Assembly (NCBI RefSeq): GCF_022815645.1
Contig: NZ_JALGRO010000013.1
Span: forward strand, 62,001-126,000
Source of the DNA: Curtobacterium sp. VKM Ac-2922
GTDB taxonomy: Bacteria > Actinomycetota > Actinomycetes > Actinomycetales > Microbacteriaceae
Direction: 5' to 3'
Length of the DNA: 64,000 nucleotides
The notes below the pieces were generated by a model, which was not told where the DNA came from, searched no databases, and worked only from the letters and a program-made list of their open reading frames with translations. The first letter of the stretch is position 1. The number at the start of each line of letters is the position of its first letter. Positions 44,656 to 53,699 of this stretch are shown here, piece by piece. The position numbers were made by a program, and so were the translations under genes.

Positions 44656-45924
44656 ATGCGCACCTCCACGACGCGTCGCCGCACCGCCGCGGTCCTCGCC
44701 ACCGCGGTCGCCGCGGCCATCGTCCTCACCGGCTGCTCCGCCGGCTCGTCGGCCTCGTCCGGCAAGCTCACCACCTGGCTGTGGCCGGGCGCCGTCGGCG
44801 ACTCCGTGGTCTCGAGCACCAAGAAGGAGTTCAGCTCCGACAAGCTGCAGGTCAGCGTCATCGGTGGTGACTTCAAGCAGAAGCTCGTCACGACCTTCAC
44901 GGGCAAGAGCAACATCCCGTCGATCACCGGCGTCAAGGGCGAGGACATGCCCTACTTCCTGCAGCAGTCGAGCCTGTTCACCGACCTGAAGGACCTGGTG
45001 CCGGCGTCGTACCTCGCGCAGTTCCCGAAGTGGAAGCTCGCCGAGGCCACCACCGCCGACGGCAAGCTCATCGGGCTGCCCACGGACATCGGCCCCTCGG
45101 CGCTGTTCTACCGGCAGGACGTCCTGGCGAAGGCGGGGCTGCCCTCCGAGCCCGCAGCCGTCGCGGACGCCACCAGCACCTGGGACAAGTACTTCGCCTT
45201 CGGCAAGCAGCTCAAGGAGAAGACGGGCGCGTCGCTCGAGGTGTCGATGAGCGACGTCTTCAGCTGGTCGATGGCGCAGGCCGACTCCGGCTTCGTGAAC
45301 AAGTCGGGGAAGTTCACCGGCGACAGCGACACGGTCAAGCAGGCCTGGGACCGCGCGGTCACCGCCGAGAAGGACGGCATCGTCGCCGGCATCGAGGACG
45401 GCAGCCCGGACTGGGCCTCCGCCGTCAACAAGGGCACGCTGCCGACCGTGCTCGGCGCCGCCTGGCACGCCGGTGACATCAAGAGCGCCGCGCCGGACAC
45501 CTCGGGCAAGTGGCGTGTGACGGAGACACCGGGCGGCCCCGGCAACGTCGGTGGGTCGTTCCTGACGATCCCCTCGGCCACGTCGGACAAGAAGGCCGCG
45601 GTCAAGGTCATCGAGGCGCTCATCGCCCCGTCGGCGCAGGCGACGACCTACAGCCAGGTCGGCAACTTCCCGTCCTCGTCCAAGGCGCTCGACGAGTCGG
45701 CGCTGACCAAGGGCGACACGTTCTTCGGCGGCCAGGACACCGCCTCGGTGTTCCAGAAGTCGATCGAGTCGATGCCGACGAAGTACACCAGCCCCTACGA
45801 CGCCCAGGTCTCGGCACCGTTCTTCACCCAGCTGACGAACATCCAGTCCCAGGGCAAGGACCCGGACCAGGCCTGGAACGACGCCGTCAAGGCCGCGAAG
45901 TCGGCGCTGGAGTCCGCCAAGTGA
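44656..45924 (+). CDS. Solute-binding lipoprotein, module B
   Basis: A 422-residue family 1 binding protein with signal peptide and lipobox (AAAIVLTGC). The mature domain begins KLTTWLWPGAVGDSV and includes GLPTDIGPSALFYRQDVL. A C-rich 78-bp leader with an AGGAGA site precedes the ATG, similar in style to module A. Its stop overlaps the permease 1 start (GTGA). Confidence 0.93.
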   Translation: MRTSTTRRRTAAVLATAVAAAIVLTGCSAGSSASSGKLTTWLWPGAVGDSVVSSTKKEFSSDKLQVSVIGGDFKQKLVTTFTGKSNIPSITGVKGEDMPYFLQQSSLFTDLKDLVPASYLAQFPKWKLAEATTADGKLIGLPTDIGPSALFYRQDVLAKAGLPSEPAAVADATSTWDKYFAFGKQLKEKTGASLEVSMSDVFSWSMAQADSGFVNKSGKFTGDSDTVKQAWDRAVTAEKDGIVAGIEDGSPDWASAVNKGTLPTVLGAAWHAGDIKSAAPDTSGKWRVTETPGGPGNVGGSFLTIPSATSDKKAAVKVIEALIAPSAQATTYSQVGNFPSSSKALDESALTKGDTFFGGQDTASVFQKSIESMPTKYTSPYDAQVSAPFFTQLTNIQSQGKDPDQAWNDAVKAAKSALESAK

Positions 45925-46877
45925 CGACGTCCGTCGCACCGTCGCTGGCGGGGCCGGGTCCGAGCACCCGGCCCCGCCGGCGGGGCATCCGCCGCACCTG
46001 GCCGATGTACCTCGCCGTCGCACCGTTCTTCATCCTGTTCCTGGTCTTCGGGCTGTACCCGACGATGTACTCGCTCGTGCTGTCGTTCCAGGACTGGAAC
46101 GGCCTGGGCGACCCGACCTGGGTGGGCCTGTCGAACTTCCAGAAGCTCTTCGCCGACCCGACGTTCTACCTGTCGATCCGCAACACCTTCGTCATCTTCG
46201 CGCTGTCGACGTTCCCGATGCTCGTCATCGCGATCGTGGTCGCGGCGATGCTCAACAGCGCCGTCCGCTACAGCACGGCGCTCCGCATCGCCTACTTCAT
46301 CCCGAACATCACGTCGGTCGTCGCCATGGCGGTGCTGTTCGGCTCGATCTTCGGGCAGAACTTCGGCCTGGCGAACACCCTGCTGCACGCCGTCGGCCTG
46401 CCCGCGGTGCCGTGGCTCAGCACGCCGTTCGGCATCCAGGTCACCGTGTCCCTGCTCATCACCTACCAGTGGACGGGCTACAACGCGATCATCTTCCTGG
46501 CCGGCATGCAGTCCATCGGCGGCGAGGTGTACGAGGCCGCCAAGATCGACGGCGCCGGCCCCTTCCGCAGCTTCTTCTCGATCACCCTGCCGCTGCTGCG
46601 CCCCACGGTCATCTTCGTGCTGGTCGTCAGCACGATCACGGGCCTGCAGAGCTTCACCGAGGCCCAGGTCCTGACGACGACCGCCGGGTCGACGAACAGC
46701 GGTGGAGCCGGGCAGGGCGGCCTGACCATGGTCCTGTACTTCTACCAGCAGGCCTTCGGCTTCAACCGCTTCGGGTACGGCGCCGCGATCGCGTGGGGCG
46801 TGTTCCTGATCGTCGTCGTGTTCACGATCATCAGCTGGCGCTTCACCGCCGGCCGCAAGGAAGAGGCACAGTCGTGA
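45921..46877 (+). CDS. Carbohydrate ABC transporter permease 1, module B
   Basis: A 318-residue MalF-type permease with first helix MYLAVAPFFILFLVFGLYP and EAA loop EAAKIDGAGPFRSFFSITLP. GTG 45921 overlaps the binding-protein stop and its own stop overlaps permease 2, so the three are translationally coupled. Confidence 0.94.
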   Translation: MTTSVAPSLAGPGPSTRPRRRGIRRTWPMYLAVAPFFILFLVFGLYPTMYSLVLSFQDWNGLGDPTWVGLSNFQKLFADPTFYLSIRNTFVIFALSTFPMLVIAIVVAAMLNSAVRYSTALRIAYFIPNITSVVAMAVLFGSIFGQNFGLANTLLHAVGLPAVPWLSTPFGIQVTVSLLITYQWTGYNAIIFLAGMQSIGGEVYEAAKIDGAGPFRSFFSITLPLLRPTVIFVLVVSTITGLQSFTEAQVLTTTAGSTNSGGAGQGGLTMVLYFYQQAFGFNRFGYGAAIAWGVFLIVVVFTIISWRFTAGRKEEAQS

Positions 46878-47767
46878 GCGTCCTGACCCAGCGTCCCGCG
46901 GCGACGCAGACCGAACCGCGTTCGCCCCTGACACGCCGCCGCCACCGCCGGCCGTCCACGTCCCGCGTGGTGCTCTACACGCTGCTCACGCTGGGTGCGG
47001 TGGTGTCGATCTTCCCGCTGTACTGGCTGTTCGTGATGGCGAGCAACACCACGAGCGACATCTACAAGTCGCCGCCGGTGTTCGTCCCCGGCCCCTGGCT
47101 GTTCCAGAACATCGGCGAGGTCTTCGACAAGATCGACTTCGGCGGCGCGCTGCTCAACACCGTGATCGTGTCGGTGAGCGTCACCGCGCTCGTGCTGTTC
47201 TTCGACTCGCTCGCCGCGTTCACGTTCGCCAAGTTCGACTTCCCGCTGCGCAAGACCCTGTTCACCGTGGTGCTCGTCACGTTCATGCTGCCGATGCAGC
47301 TGTCCGTGATCCCGCAGTTCATCACCATGACGAACCTGGGTTGGGTCGGGCACCTGCAGGCGCTCATCGTGCCGGCGGCAGCGAACGCGTTCGGCATCTT
47401 CTGGCTGCGGCAGTACATCCTGTCGAGCGTGCCGGACGAGCTGATGGACGCCGCGGTGATCGACGGCGCCGGGTTCTTCCGGCAGTGGTGGACCGTGTGC
47501 CTGCCGCTCATCCGTCCGGGCCTGGGGTTCCTCGGGATCTTCACGTTCATCGGCTCGTGGAACGACTACCTGTGGCCGCTCATCGTGCTGAACGACCCGA
47601 ACCACCTGACGCTGCAGGTCGCGATGGCGCAGCTCAACACCACGTTCGCGAACAACTACAGCATGGTGATGGCCGGCGCGCTGCTGTCCGTCCTGCCGCT
47701 GCTGGTCGTGTTCCTGATCGGTGCCCGTCAGTTCATCGGGGACATCGCCAAGGGCGCCATCAAGTGA
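46874..47767 (+). CDS. Carbohydrate ABC transporter permease 2, module B
   Basis: A 297-residue MalG-type permease with a basic N-terminal tail, EAA loop DAAVIDGAGFFRQWWTVCLP and a C-terminus ending GDIAKGAIK. GTG 46874 overlaps the previous stop, and its stop overlaps the GH2 start. Confidence 0.94.
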   Translation: MSVLTQRPAATQTEPRSPLTRRRHRRPSTSRVVLYTLLTLGAVVSIFPLYWLFVMASNTTSDIYKSPPVFVPGPWLFQNIGEVFDKIDFGGALLNTVIVSVSVTALVLFFDSLAAFTFAKFDFPLRKTLFTVVLVTFMLPMQLSVIPQFITMTNLGWVGHLQALIVPAAANAFGIFWLRQYILSSVPDELMDAAVIDGAGFFRQWWTVCLPLIRPGLGFLGIFTFIGSWNDYLWPLIVLNDPNHLTLQVAMAQLNTTFANNYSMVMAGALLSVLPLLVVFLIGARQFIGDIAKGAIK

Positions 47768-50757
47768 GCGCACCGCACGCCGTCCGGCCCCTCGGGACCA
47801 CGACGCCCGGTTCGGACTCGCGCCTGCCACCGCGCGCACGGGTCCGGTCGGACGCCCGGGCGATCTCGCTCGACGGCGTGTGGCGGTTCCGGCTCACCGA
47901 CCACGCCCCGAGCGACGAGGTCGACGGCGTGCCGCCCTTCGCCGCCCCGCCGTTCGCCGCGCCGTTGTTCGCCGCACAGGCACCCGACGGTGACGACTGG
48001 CACGACCTGGTCGTCCCGTCCCACTGGCCCCTGCACGGTCACGGGTCGCCCTGGTACACGAACATCCGCTACCCGTTCCCGGTGGACCCACCGCACGTCC
48101 CCGACCGCAACCCGACCGGCGACCACGTCCGCACGGTCGAACTCCCCGCGGACTGGCCCGCCACGGGCCGCACCGTCCTGCGGCTCGACGGCGCCGAGTC
48201 CCTGGCCCGCGTGTGGGTCAACGGCACACCGGTGGGCTGGTCCACCGGCAGCCGGCTGGCCGTCGAGTACGACGTCACCGACGTGCTGCGCGCGAGCACC
48301 AACACGGTCGCGCTCCGCGTGCACCAGTGGTCACCGGGCAGCTACCTCGAGGACCAGGACCAGTGGTGGCTCCCCGGCGTGTTCCGCTCGGTGACGCTCG
48401 AACACCGCCCCACCGACGGGATCGACGACGTGTTCGTCACCGCTGACCGCGACCCCGTCACGGGGCTCGGCAGCCTGCGCATCGAGACGGTCACCACCAC
48501 CAGGGCGGTCACCGTCCGCCTGGCCGAGGCCGGACTGGAGGCCCGGGTCGACCCCGCAGCGCCCGTCACCCTGGACGTCGGTCCCGTGGACGCCTGGTCC
48601 GCCGAACAGCCCCGGTTGTACGACCTCGTCGTGGCGACCGACCACGAACAGGTCCGCCTGCGCGTCGGGTTCCGCCGCGTCGAGGTCGTCGGGGACCGGC
48701 TGCTGGCCAACGGCGCGCCGCTGGTGTTCCACGGGGTGAACCGGCACGAGACCCATCCCGACCTGGGGCGCGTCTTCGACGAGGACACCGTGCGCGCCGA
48801 CCTCGCGCTCATGAAGCGCCACAACGTGCAGGCGATCCGCACGGCGCACCAGCCGCCGCACCCGCGGTTCCTCGAGCTCGCCGACGAACTGGGCTTCTGG
48901 GTCGTGCTGGAGTGCGACCTCGAGACGCACGGCTTCTGGGAGGTCGACTGGGTCGGCAACCCCTCGGACGACCCCGCGTGGCGTGACGCGTACCTGGACC
49001 GGGTCCGACGCACCGTCGAGCGCGACAAGAACCACGCCTCGGTCGTGATGTGGTCGCTCGGCAACGAGTCCGGTACGGGACGCAACCTGGCGGCGATGGC
49101 GGACTGGATCCGGCAGCGCGACCCCTCGCGGCCCATCCACTACGAGGGCGACGTCGACGGGGCGTACACGGACGTGTACTCGCGGATGTACCCGACGCTC
49201 GAGGAGATCGACTCGGTGTGCGGCACGGTCACGATGTCGGTGCACGAGACCACCGGACCCGCAGCCGGCGCCCGGCAGCGCGCGAAGCCGTTCCTGCTGT
49301 GCGAGTACGGCCACGCGATGGGCAACGGCCCGGGCATGCTCGCCGAGTACCAGGAGCGCTTCGAGCGGTGGCCGTCGCTGCACGGTGGCTTCGTGTGGGA
49401 GTGGCGGGACCACGGACTCCGCACCCGCACGCCCGACGGCACCGCGTACTTCGGGTACGGCGGCGACTTCGGCGAGCCCGTGCACGACGGCGTCTTCGTG
49501 ATGGACGGGCTGGTGCTGTCGGACGGCACACCCACGCCCGCACTGGCAGACCTGGCAGCGCTCTGGGCGCCGGTGCGGTTCATCCGGACCGGGTCGTCGC
49601 TGACGGTCCGGAACCTGCGCGCGCACGCCGACACGGCGGACCTGGCCGTGTCGTGGGAGCTGCGCGTCGACGGACGCACCGTCGACCACGGGGCGCTGGA
49701 GGTGCCTCCCGTCCGACCGGGCGCCGAGGTGACGGTCGCGCTGCCGAGCGAGGCGATCGCCGCACGGCGAGGGCACCGTGCACACCTGACGTTCTGCGCG
49801 GACCTGCGTGCGGACGCCGCCTGGGCCGACGCGGGACACACCGTCGCGAGCACGCAGGTCGCCGTGGACGTGGTCCGGACGGACGCCGTGCGGCCGGCCC
49901 GGACCACGCTGTCGGCAGCGGCGGTGTTCGCGGACGACGGCAGCCTGCGGTCGTGGCGCGGCACCGAGGTCGCGGAACTCCACGCGGAACTCTGGCGCGC
50001 CCCGACCGAGAACGACCGGGCCGCCGGTCAGGGGTCGTACGAGACGGTGCTGCCGGAGCTGACGTCCGGTCGTGGTGACGAGTCGGTCCCGCCGTCTGCC
50101 GACCGGTGGCGGGAGCGTGGGCTGGACCGACTGACCCACCGGGTGCTGTCCGTCGCGTCCGGAGCCGAGGGCCTGGTGCAACGGGTCCGGTCGATGCCCG
50201 CCGGGTCGTCGCTCGGCGTCGAGTCCACCTTCCACTGGACCGGCGCGGACGACGGCCTGCGGCTGCGGTGGACCGCGGTGCCGATCGGTCCGTGGGACTG
50301 CACCTGGCCCCGCATCGGCCTGCACCTGGAGCTGCCCGGCGATCTGACCGCGGACGCCGCGTGGTGGGGCACCGGACCACACGAGTCCTACGCCGACGCG
50401 CGCAACGGCGTGCAGGTCGGACGGTACAGCGCGCCGCTCGACGACCTGGGCATCCGGTACGCGCGACCGCAGGAGACCGGACACCGGCCGGGGATGCACG
50501 AGCTGGTCCTCGGACCGCTCGCCGTCACCGCGGCCGAGGGGCACGGCGCCACGCTGCCCGGGTTCCAGGTCGCCCGGCACAGCGCGCAGCAGCGGAGCGC
50601 GGTCGACCACGCGCACGAGCTGCCGGTGTCCGACCGCCTGCACCTGTACCTGGACGCCGCGCAGCACGGGCTCGGGTCACGGGCCTGCGGGCCCGACGTG
50701 CTCCCCCGGTACGCCCTCTGGCCACGGCAGGTGACGCTCGACCTCACCTTCCGCTGA
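47764..50757 (+). CDS. Glycoside hydrolase family 2 beta-galactosidase (LacZ type)
   Basis: A 997-residue LacZ-type enzyme. The GH2 sugar-binding domain is followed by the TIM barrel with acid/base Glu435 in GNESGTGRN and nucleophile Glu514 in LLCEYGHAMGNGPG. The C-terminal small-chain domain (ELWRAPTENDRAAG) marks it as a beta-galactosidase rather than a beta-mannosidase. There is no signal peptide. GTG 47764 overlaps the permease stop, so it is part of the importer operon and cleaves what that importer brings in. The N-terminal FAAPPFAAPLFAA stretch is a small in-frame repeat. Confidence 0.93.
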   Translation: MSAPHAVRPLGTTTPGSDSRLPPRARVRSDARAISLDGVWRFRLTDHAPSDEVDGVPPFAAPPFAAPLFAAQAPDGDDWHDLVVPSHWPLHGHGSPWYTNIRYPFPVDPPHVPDRNPTGDHVRTVELPADWPATGRTVLRLDGAESLARVWVNGTPVGWSTGSRLAVEYDVTDVLRASTNTVALRVHQWSPGSYLEDQDQWWLPGVFRSVTLEHRPTDGIDDVFVTADRDPVTGLGSLRIETVTTTRAVTVRLAEAGLEARVDPAAPVTLDVGPVDAWSAEQPRLYDLVVATDHEQVRLRVGFRRVEVVGDRLLANGAPLVFHGVNRHETHPDLGRVFDEDTVRADLALMKRHNVQAIRTAHQPPHPRFLELADELGFWVVLECDLETHGFWEVDWVGNPSDDPAWRDAYLDRVRRTVERDKNHASVVMWSLGNESGTGRNLAAMADWIRQRDPSRPIHYEGDVDGAYTDVYSRMYPTLEEIDSVCGTVTMSVHETTGPAAGARQRAKPFLLCEYGHAMGNGPGMLAEYQERFERWPSLHGGFVWEWRDHGLRTRTPDGTAYFGYGGDFGEPVHDGVFVMDGLVLSDGTPTPALADLAALWAPVRFIRTGSSLTVRNLRAHADTADLAVSWELRVDGRTVDHGALEVPPVRPGAEVTVALPSEAIAARRGHRAHLTFCADLRADAAWADAGHTVASTQVAVDVVRTDAVRPARTTLSAAAVFADDGSLRSWRGTEVAELHAELWRAPTENDRAAGQGSYETVLPELTSGRGDESVPPSADRWRERGLDRLTHRVLSVASGAEGLVQRVRSMPAGSSLGVESTFHWTGADDGLRLRWTAVPIGPWDCTWPRIGLHLELPGDLTADAAWWGTGPHESYADARNGVQVGRYSAPLDDLGIRYARPQETGHRPGMHELVLGPLAVTAAEGHGATLPGFQVARHSAQQRSAVDHAHELPVSDRLHLYLDAAQHGLGSRACGPDVLPRYALWPRQVTLDLTFR

Positions 50758-50783
50758 CCGGCGCCCGGCGCGGCGCGGCGCGG

Positions 50784-50885
50784 GTGCGAGGGCGGACGGT
50801 GCGGTGTTGGTTGCTCGGTGCGAGGTCGGTTCCCCGCACCAGGCGGTCAACCGCGCACCGGGCACGAACCGCGCACGGTGCTCGG
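50784..50885. repeat. GTGCGAGG / CCGCGCAC dispersed element, copy C
   Basis: GTGCGAGG words followed by ttccccgcacc, gtcaaccgcgcaccg and cgcgcacggtgct match copies B and D. It lies between the convergent GH2 and ApbE genes and supplies the last codons of the ApbE gene. Confidence 0.75.
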
Positions 50886-51608
50886 GGCCGTCAACGCCTC
50901 GGTCGCGCGGCCCGGCGTCGCCCACACCCGGCCGTCGGCACCGAAGGCGATGACGTCGACGTCCTCGTCCGCCGTGAACCCGGCCAGGTCGGTCTCGTCA
51001 CCGGCGACGATCGCGGTGGCGAGCACGTCGGCCGTGACGATGTCGTCGGCGACCACGGTGGCCTGCGCGAACGTGGGCGCGGCACGGCTCCAGATGTGCT
51101 CGCCGCGCTCGGCCGTACCGGACGTGGCCACCGCGCGGCGGGGTGCGGCGAGCGGGACGACCGCGACCACCCGCTGTCGGTCGGCCGGGTCGACGATCCC
51201 GACGCTCCACGGCTGGTCCTCGTGCTGCCCGCGGACCAGCACGTCGCCACCGACGCCGAGCATCCAGTCGTGTCCCTGGGCGTCGAGCACGGTGCCGGCG
51301 TCGCGGATGGCCATCGCCTTGACGACCCCGGACAGGTCCACGACACCGTCCGAGCGGTGCGGGGTGAACGCCCCGTGGGTCCGGTCGCGCCACTCGAGTG
51401 CGAGCGCGTACGTCGCACGGACCTGGTCCGGGGTGTCGCGCAGGCGGAGCGCACCGTCGGCCACACGGCTCAGCACGGAGCTGGGGTCGTACAGGCTGTA
51501 CCGGTGGTCGTACCCGGCGAACACGCTGCGGACCTCGGCCGCGGTGGCGTCGTCGGCACCGCGCAGGCTCACCACGGTGCCCATCGTCGGGAACGTCCGG
51601 ACGCTCAC
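50847..51608 (-). CDS. ApbE-like FAD:protein FMN transferase
   Basis: A 253-residue ApbE-type flavin transferase, which attaches FMN covalently to a Ser/Thr of a partner protein. Blocks seen: TFPTMGTVVSL, VVDLSGVVKAMAI, WMLGVGGDVLVRG and the ATSGTAERGEHI active-site loop. Its GTG start overlaps the stop of the FMN-binding protein gene, which is its likely target. The last ~12 residues come from repeat element copy C. Shorter than the typical 300-350, with no lipoprotein signal. Confidence 0.9.
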   Translation of the reverse strand: MSVRTFPTMGTVVSLRGADDATAAEVRSVFAGYDHRYSLYDPSSVLSRVADGALRLRDTPDQVRATYALALEWRDRTHGAFTPHRSDGVVDLSGVVKAMAIRDAGTVLDAQGHDWMLGVGGDVLVRGQHEDQPWSVGIVDPADRQRVVAVVPLAAPRRAVATSGTAERGEHIWSRAAPTFAQATVVADDIVTADVLATAIVAGDETDLAGFTADEDVDVIAFGADGRVWATPGRATEALTAPSTVRGSCPVRG

Positions 51609-52138
51609 AGTCCCGCCTGGTCGATCGCGGACTGCAGCGAGGTGACGTACCCGTCGCTGGTGTAGGTCGCGCCGCTCACCGCCTGGATCTTCGCGGTCTG
51701 GGCCTGCAGCGCCTCCTGTCGAAGGATCGGTGCGGCCTGCTGACTGATCGCGACCGAGCGGCCGCCGTCGTTCGTCAGCTGCAGCGCCGTCACCTCGGTG
51801 ATCTTCCCCCCGGCCACGGTGATCTGCACCTGGACCGGGCCGTACCGGGTCTGGGCGGTCGTGCCGGTGAACGTGCCGGACGCGCTCGACGACCCGGACG
51901 AGGTGCCGCCGCTCGACGTGCCCCCGCTCGAGGTGCCCCCGGACGTGCCGCTGCCGGACGAGGTCCCGCCGCTCGACGTGCCGCTGCCCGACGCGCTGCT
52001 GCCGTTCGACGTACTGCTGCCGCTCGACGTGCTGGGCTGGACCGGGGTCGTGACCGCCGGCTGGGCGCCGAGCTGCCAGCCGATGACCAGGACCGCTGCG
52101 GACGAGACGATCCCGCCGGCCACCATGCGGGCCCTCAC
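51605..52138 (-). CDS. FMN-binding domain protein with Ser/Gly linker
   Basis: A 177-residue exported protein: an N-terminal membrane segment (VAGGIVSSAAVLVIGWQLG), a ~55-residue Ser/Gly/Thr linker, then an FMN-binding domain with QAVSGATYTSDGY, the S/T-G-A-T type site flavinylated by ApbE. It probably sits outside the membrane on a flexible tether. GTG 52138 overlaps the stop of the upstream reductase and the stop overlaps ApbE, so the three form one coupled unit. Confidence 0.9.
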   Translation of the reverse strand: MRARMVAGGIVSSAAVLVIGWQLGAQPAVTTPVQPSTSSGSSTSNGSSASGSGTSSGGTSSGSGTSGGTSSGGTSSGGTSSGSSSASGTFTGTTAQTRYGPVQVQITVAGGKITEVTALQLTNDGGRSVAISQQAAPILRQEALQAQTAKIQAVSGATYTSDGYVTSLQSAIDQAGL

Positions 52139-53577
52139 GACGCGAACCGTTCCTGGTGGATCTGGTGTTCGGGGACGCCGGCGAGCCGGGCCTCACGGAC
52201 GACCAGGTCCGCCCACGCCTGCGGGCCGCACACGTACAGGTCGGACTCGAGCAGCCGCGGGAACACCGAGCGCAGCGTCACCCCGCGTCGGACGTCGTCC
52301 TCGGTCATCCAGCTCTCGCGTGACCGGGCACGCGGTCCGACCATCGTGTAACAGGCGCTGCCGGTCGAGGCGGCCAAGGCAGCGGTCTCGTGCCACAGGT
52401 ACTGCTGGTCGGTGTCCGTGCCGCGCAGCAGGACCGTGGCCTCGCCGGGTCGCAGGTCGGTGTCCTCGAGCAGCGCGCGGACCGGGGTGATGCCGATCCC
52501 CGATGCCACCAGCGCCAGGAAGGGCGCCGTCCGGGCTCGCGTGGTGAACAGGCCGTAGGGACCCTCGAGCGAGACGACCGCGCCGGGGGTGATGCGGCCG
52601 AGCCGGGCCGACCCGGCGCCGAGGTCGCGCACGGTGATCCGCGCTGCGCGGGCACCGGGGACGGCGGAGAACGAGACCGGGTGGGCGTGCCACCAGGTCC
52701 GGGCGGTCCAGAAGCGCCAGACGCCGTACTGCCCGCCGCGCACGCCCAGTCGGTCGAGGTCGCGTCCGGTCAGGTGGATCGACACCACGCCGGGCGCGAT
52801 CGGCTCCACCGCGACGACACGGATGCGGTGGCGCAGGGACACCACGACGGGCATCAGGAAGCGGTACACGACGATGAGTCCGAGCGCGATCACGTACAGC
52901 GCGATCCAGTACACGCGCTGCCAGGTGCCGTTCGCCAGGACGCTCCCGACGCTGAGCATGTGCGGCAGCGCCACCAGGACCGCGGCGTAGCTGAGCAGGT
53001 GGATGGCGTGCCATGCCTCGTACGGCAGTCGGCGACGGACGGCGACGAGCGACGTCGCGACGACGGCGACGAACAGGCCGAGGCCCAGGTACGCCAGCGG
53101 CATGTCCGGGGTGGAGAACAGGGCGATCGTCTCGGCGATCGGGTTGGTCCGGTCGGCCGCGCCGTAGCCCAGCGTGAGCAGCAGGCCGTGTGCCAGCAGC
53201 AGGTACAGCACGGGCTTGCCGAGCGACCGGTGCACGGCGATCGCGGTGTCCTGTCCGAACGTGCGGTCGATGAGCGGGACCCGGGCGGCCAGCACGAGCA
53301 TCACCAGGACCAGGTCGGTCGCGATCAGCCCCGCGACGATGCCCGCGTCGGTCAGCCAGCCGCTGATGCCCGACACCGTGTGCGACCCGGGCGAGGCCAG
53401 CCAGAGCGCGACCGCGGCAGCAGCCGACGCCCAGGCCAGGACGCCGAGCAGGTCGCCGGCGGCCGTGCGACGACGGCTGGCTCGACGGCGGCGCCGAGCA
53501 GCGACGTCGAGCGGCTCGGCAGCGGGTGGGACCGCGTGTCGGACGGCGGTGCGGGTGGGGCGAGCGGTGTCGATCAT
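52135..53577 (-). CDS. Ferric-reductase-like transmembrane flavoprotein
   Basis: About 480 residues. The N-terminal part has about six helices with heme-ligand-type histidines (AIAVHRSLGKPVLYLLLAHG; YEAWHAIHLLSYAAVLVALPH), the ferric-reductase-like domain. The C-terminal part is an FNR module: HAHPVSFSAVP (FAD), VASGIGITPVRALLED and LYVCGPQAW (NAD(P)). It should carry electrons from NAD(P)H across the membrane, probably to the flavinylated protein encoded next. ATG 53577 is chosen because AGGAGC precedes it; GTG 53613 is in frame. Confidence 0.9.
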   Translation of the reverse strand: MIDTARPTRTAVRHAVPPAAEPLDVAARRRRRASRRRTAAGDLLGVLAWASAAAAVALWLASPGSHTVSGISGWLTDAGIVAGLIATDLVLVMLVLAARVPLIDRTFGQDTAIAVHRSLGKPVLYLLLAHGLLLTLGYGAADRTNPIAETIALFSTPDMPLAYLGLGLFVAVVATSLVAVRRRLPYEAWHAIHLLSYAAVLVALPHMLSVGSVLANGTWQRVYWIALYVIALGLIVVYRFLMPVVVSLRHRIRVVAVEPIAPGVVSIHLTGRDLDRLGVRGGQYGVWRFWTARTWWHAHPVSFSAVPGARAARITVRDLGAGSARLGRITPGAVVSLEGPYGLFTTRARTAPFLALVASGIGITPVRALLEDTDLRPGEATVLLRGTDTDQQYLWHETAALAASTGSACYTMVGPRARSRESWMTEDDVRRGVTLRSVFPRLLESDLYVCGPQAWADLVVREARLAGVPEHQIHQERFAS

Positions 53578-53659
53578 CGTCGCGCTCCTGTTCAGCAGGG
53601 GATCGGGTGACACACAGCCTGAGGAAGACTCCTATGCGTCGACCGGGAACGGACGGTGT

Positions 53660-53685
53660 GCATCGTTCGAGACCTCGAACGATGC
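53660..53685. promoter_or_regulatory. Inverted repeat upstream of the flavin electron-transfer operon
   Basis: Perfect 12-bp arms gcatcgttcgag / ctcgaacgatgc separated by 2 bp. It lies 83 bp upstream of the reductase start and just after the histidine kinase stop. Seventeen bases of it recur, with one change, upstream of the response regulator gene, so it is a candidate response-regulator site; a terminator role is also possible. Confidence 0.6.
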
Positions 53686-53699
53686 GCCACTGCGAGCGG

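Noticed and set aside
43507..46023. Open frame of about 840 codons on the minus strand opposite the module B kinase and binding protein
   Set aside because: It spans two convincing plus-strand genes and their intergenic leader and has no domain signature.
48530..48552. ggactggaggcccgggtcga inside the GH2 gene as another palindrome half
   Set aside because: There is no complementary arm nearby and the frame continues normally; too weak to call an inserted repeat.
51860..52030. Repetitive tract in the FMN-binding protein gene as a possible mobile repeat
   Set aside because: It encodes an in-frame Ser/Gly/Thr linker, a common type of flexible tether.
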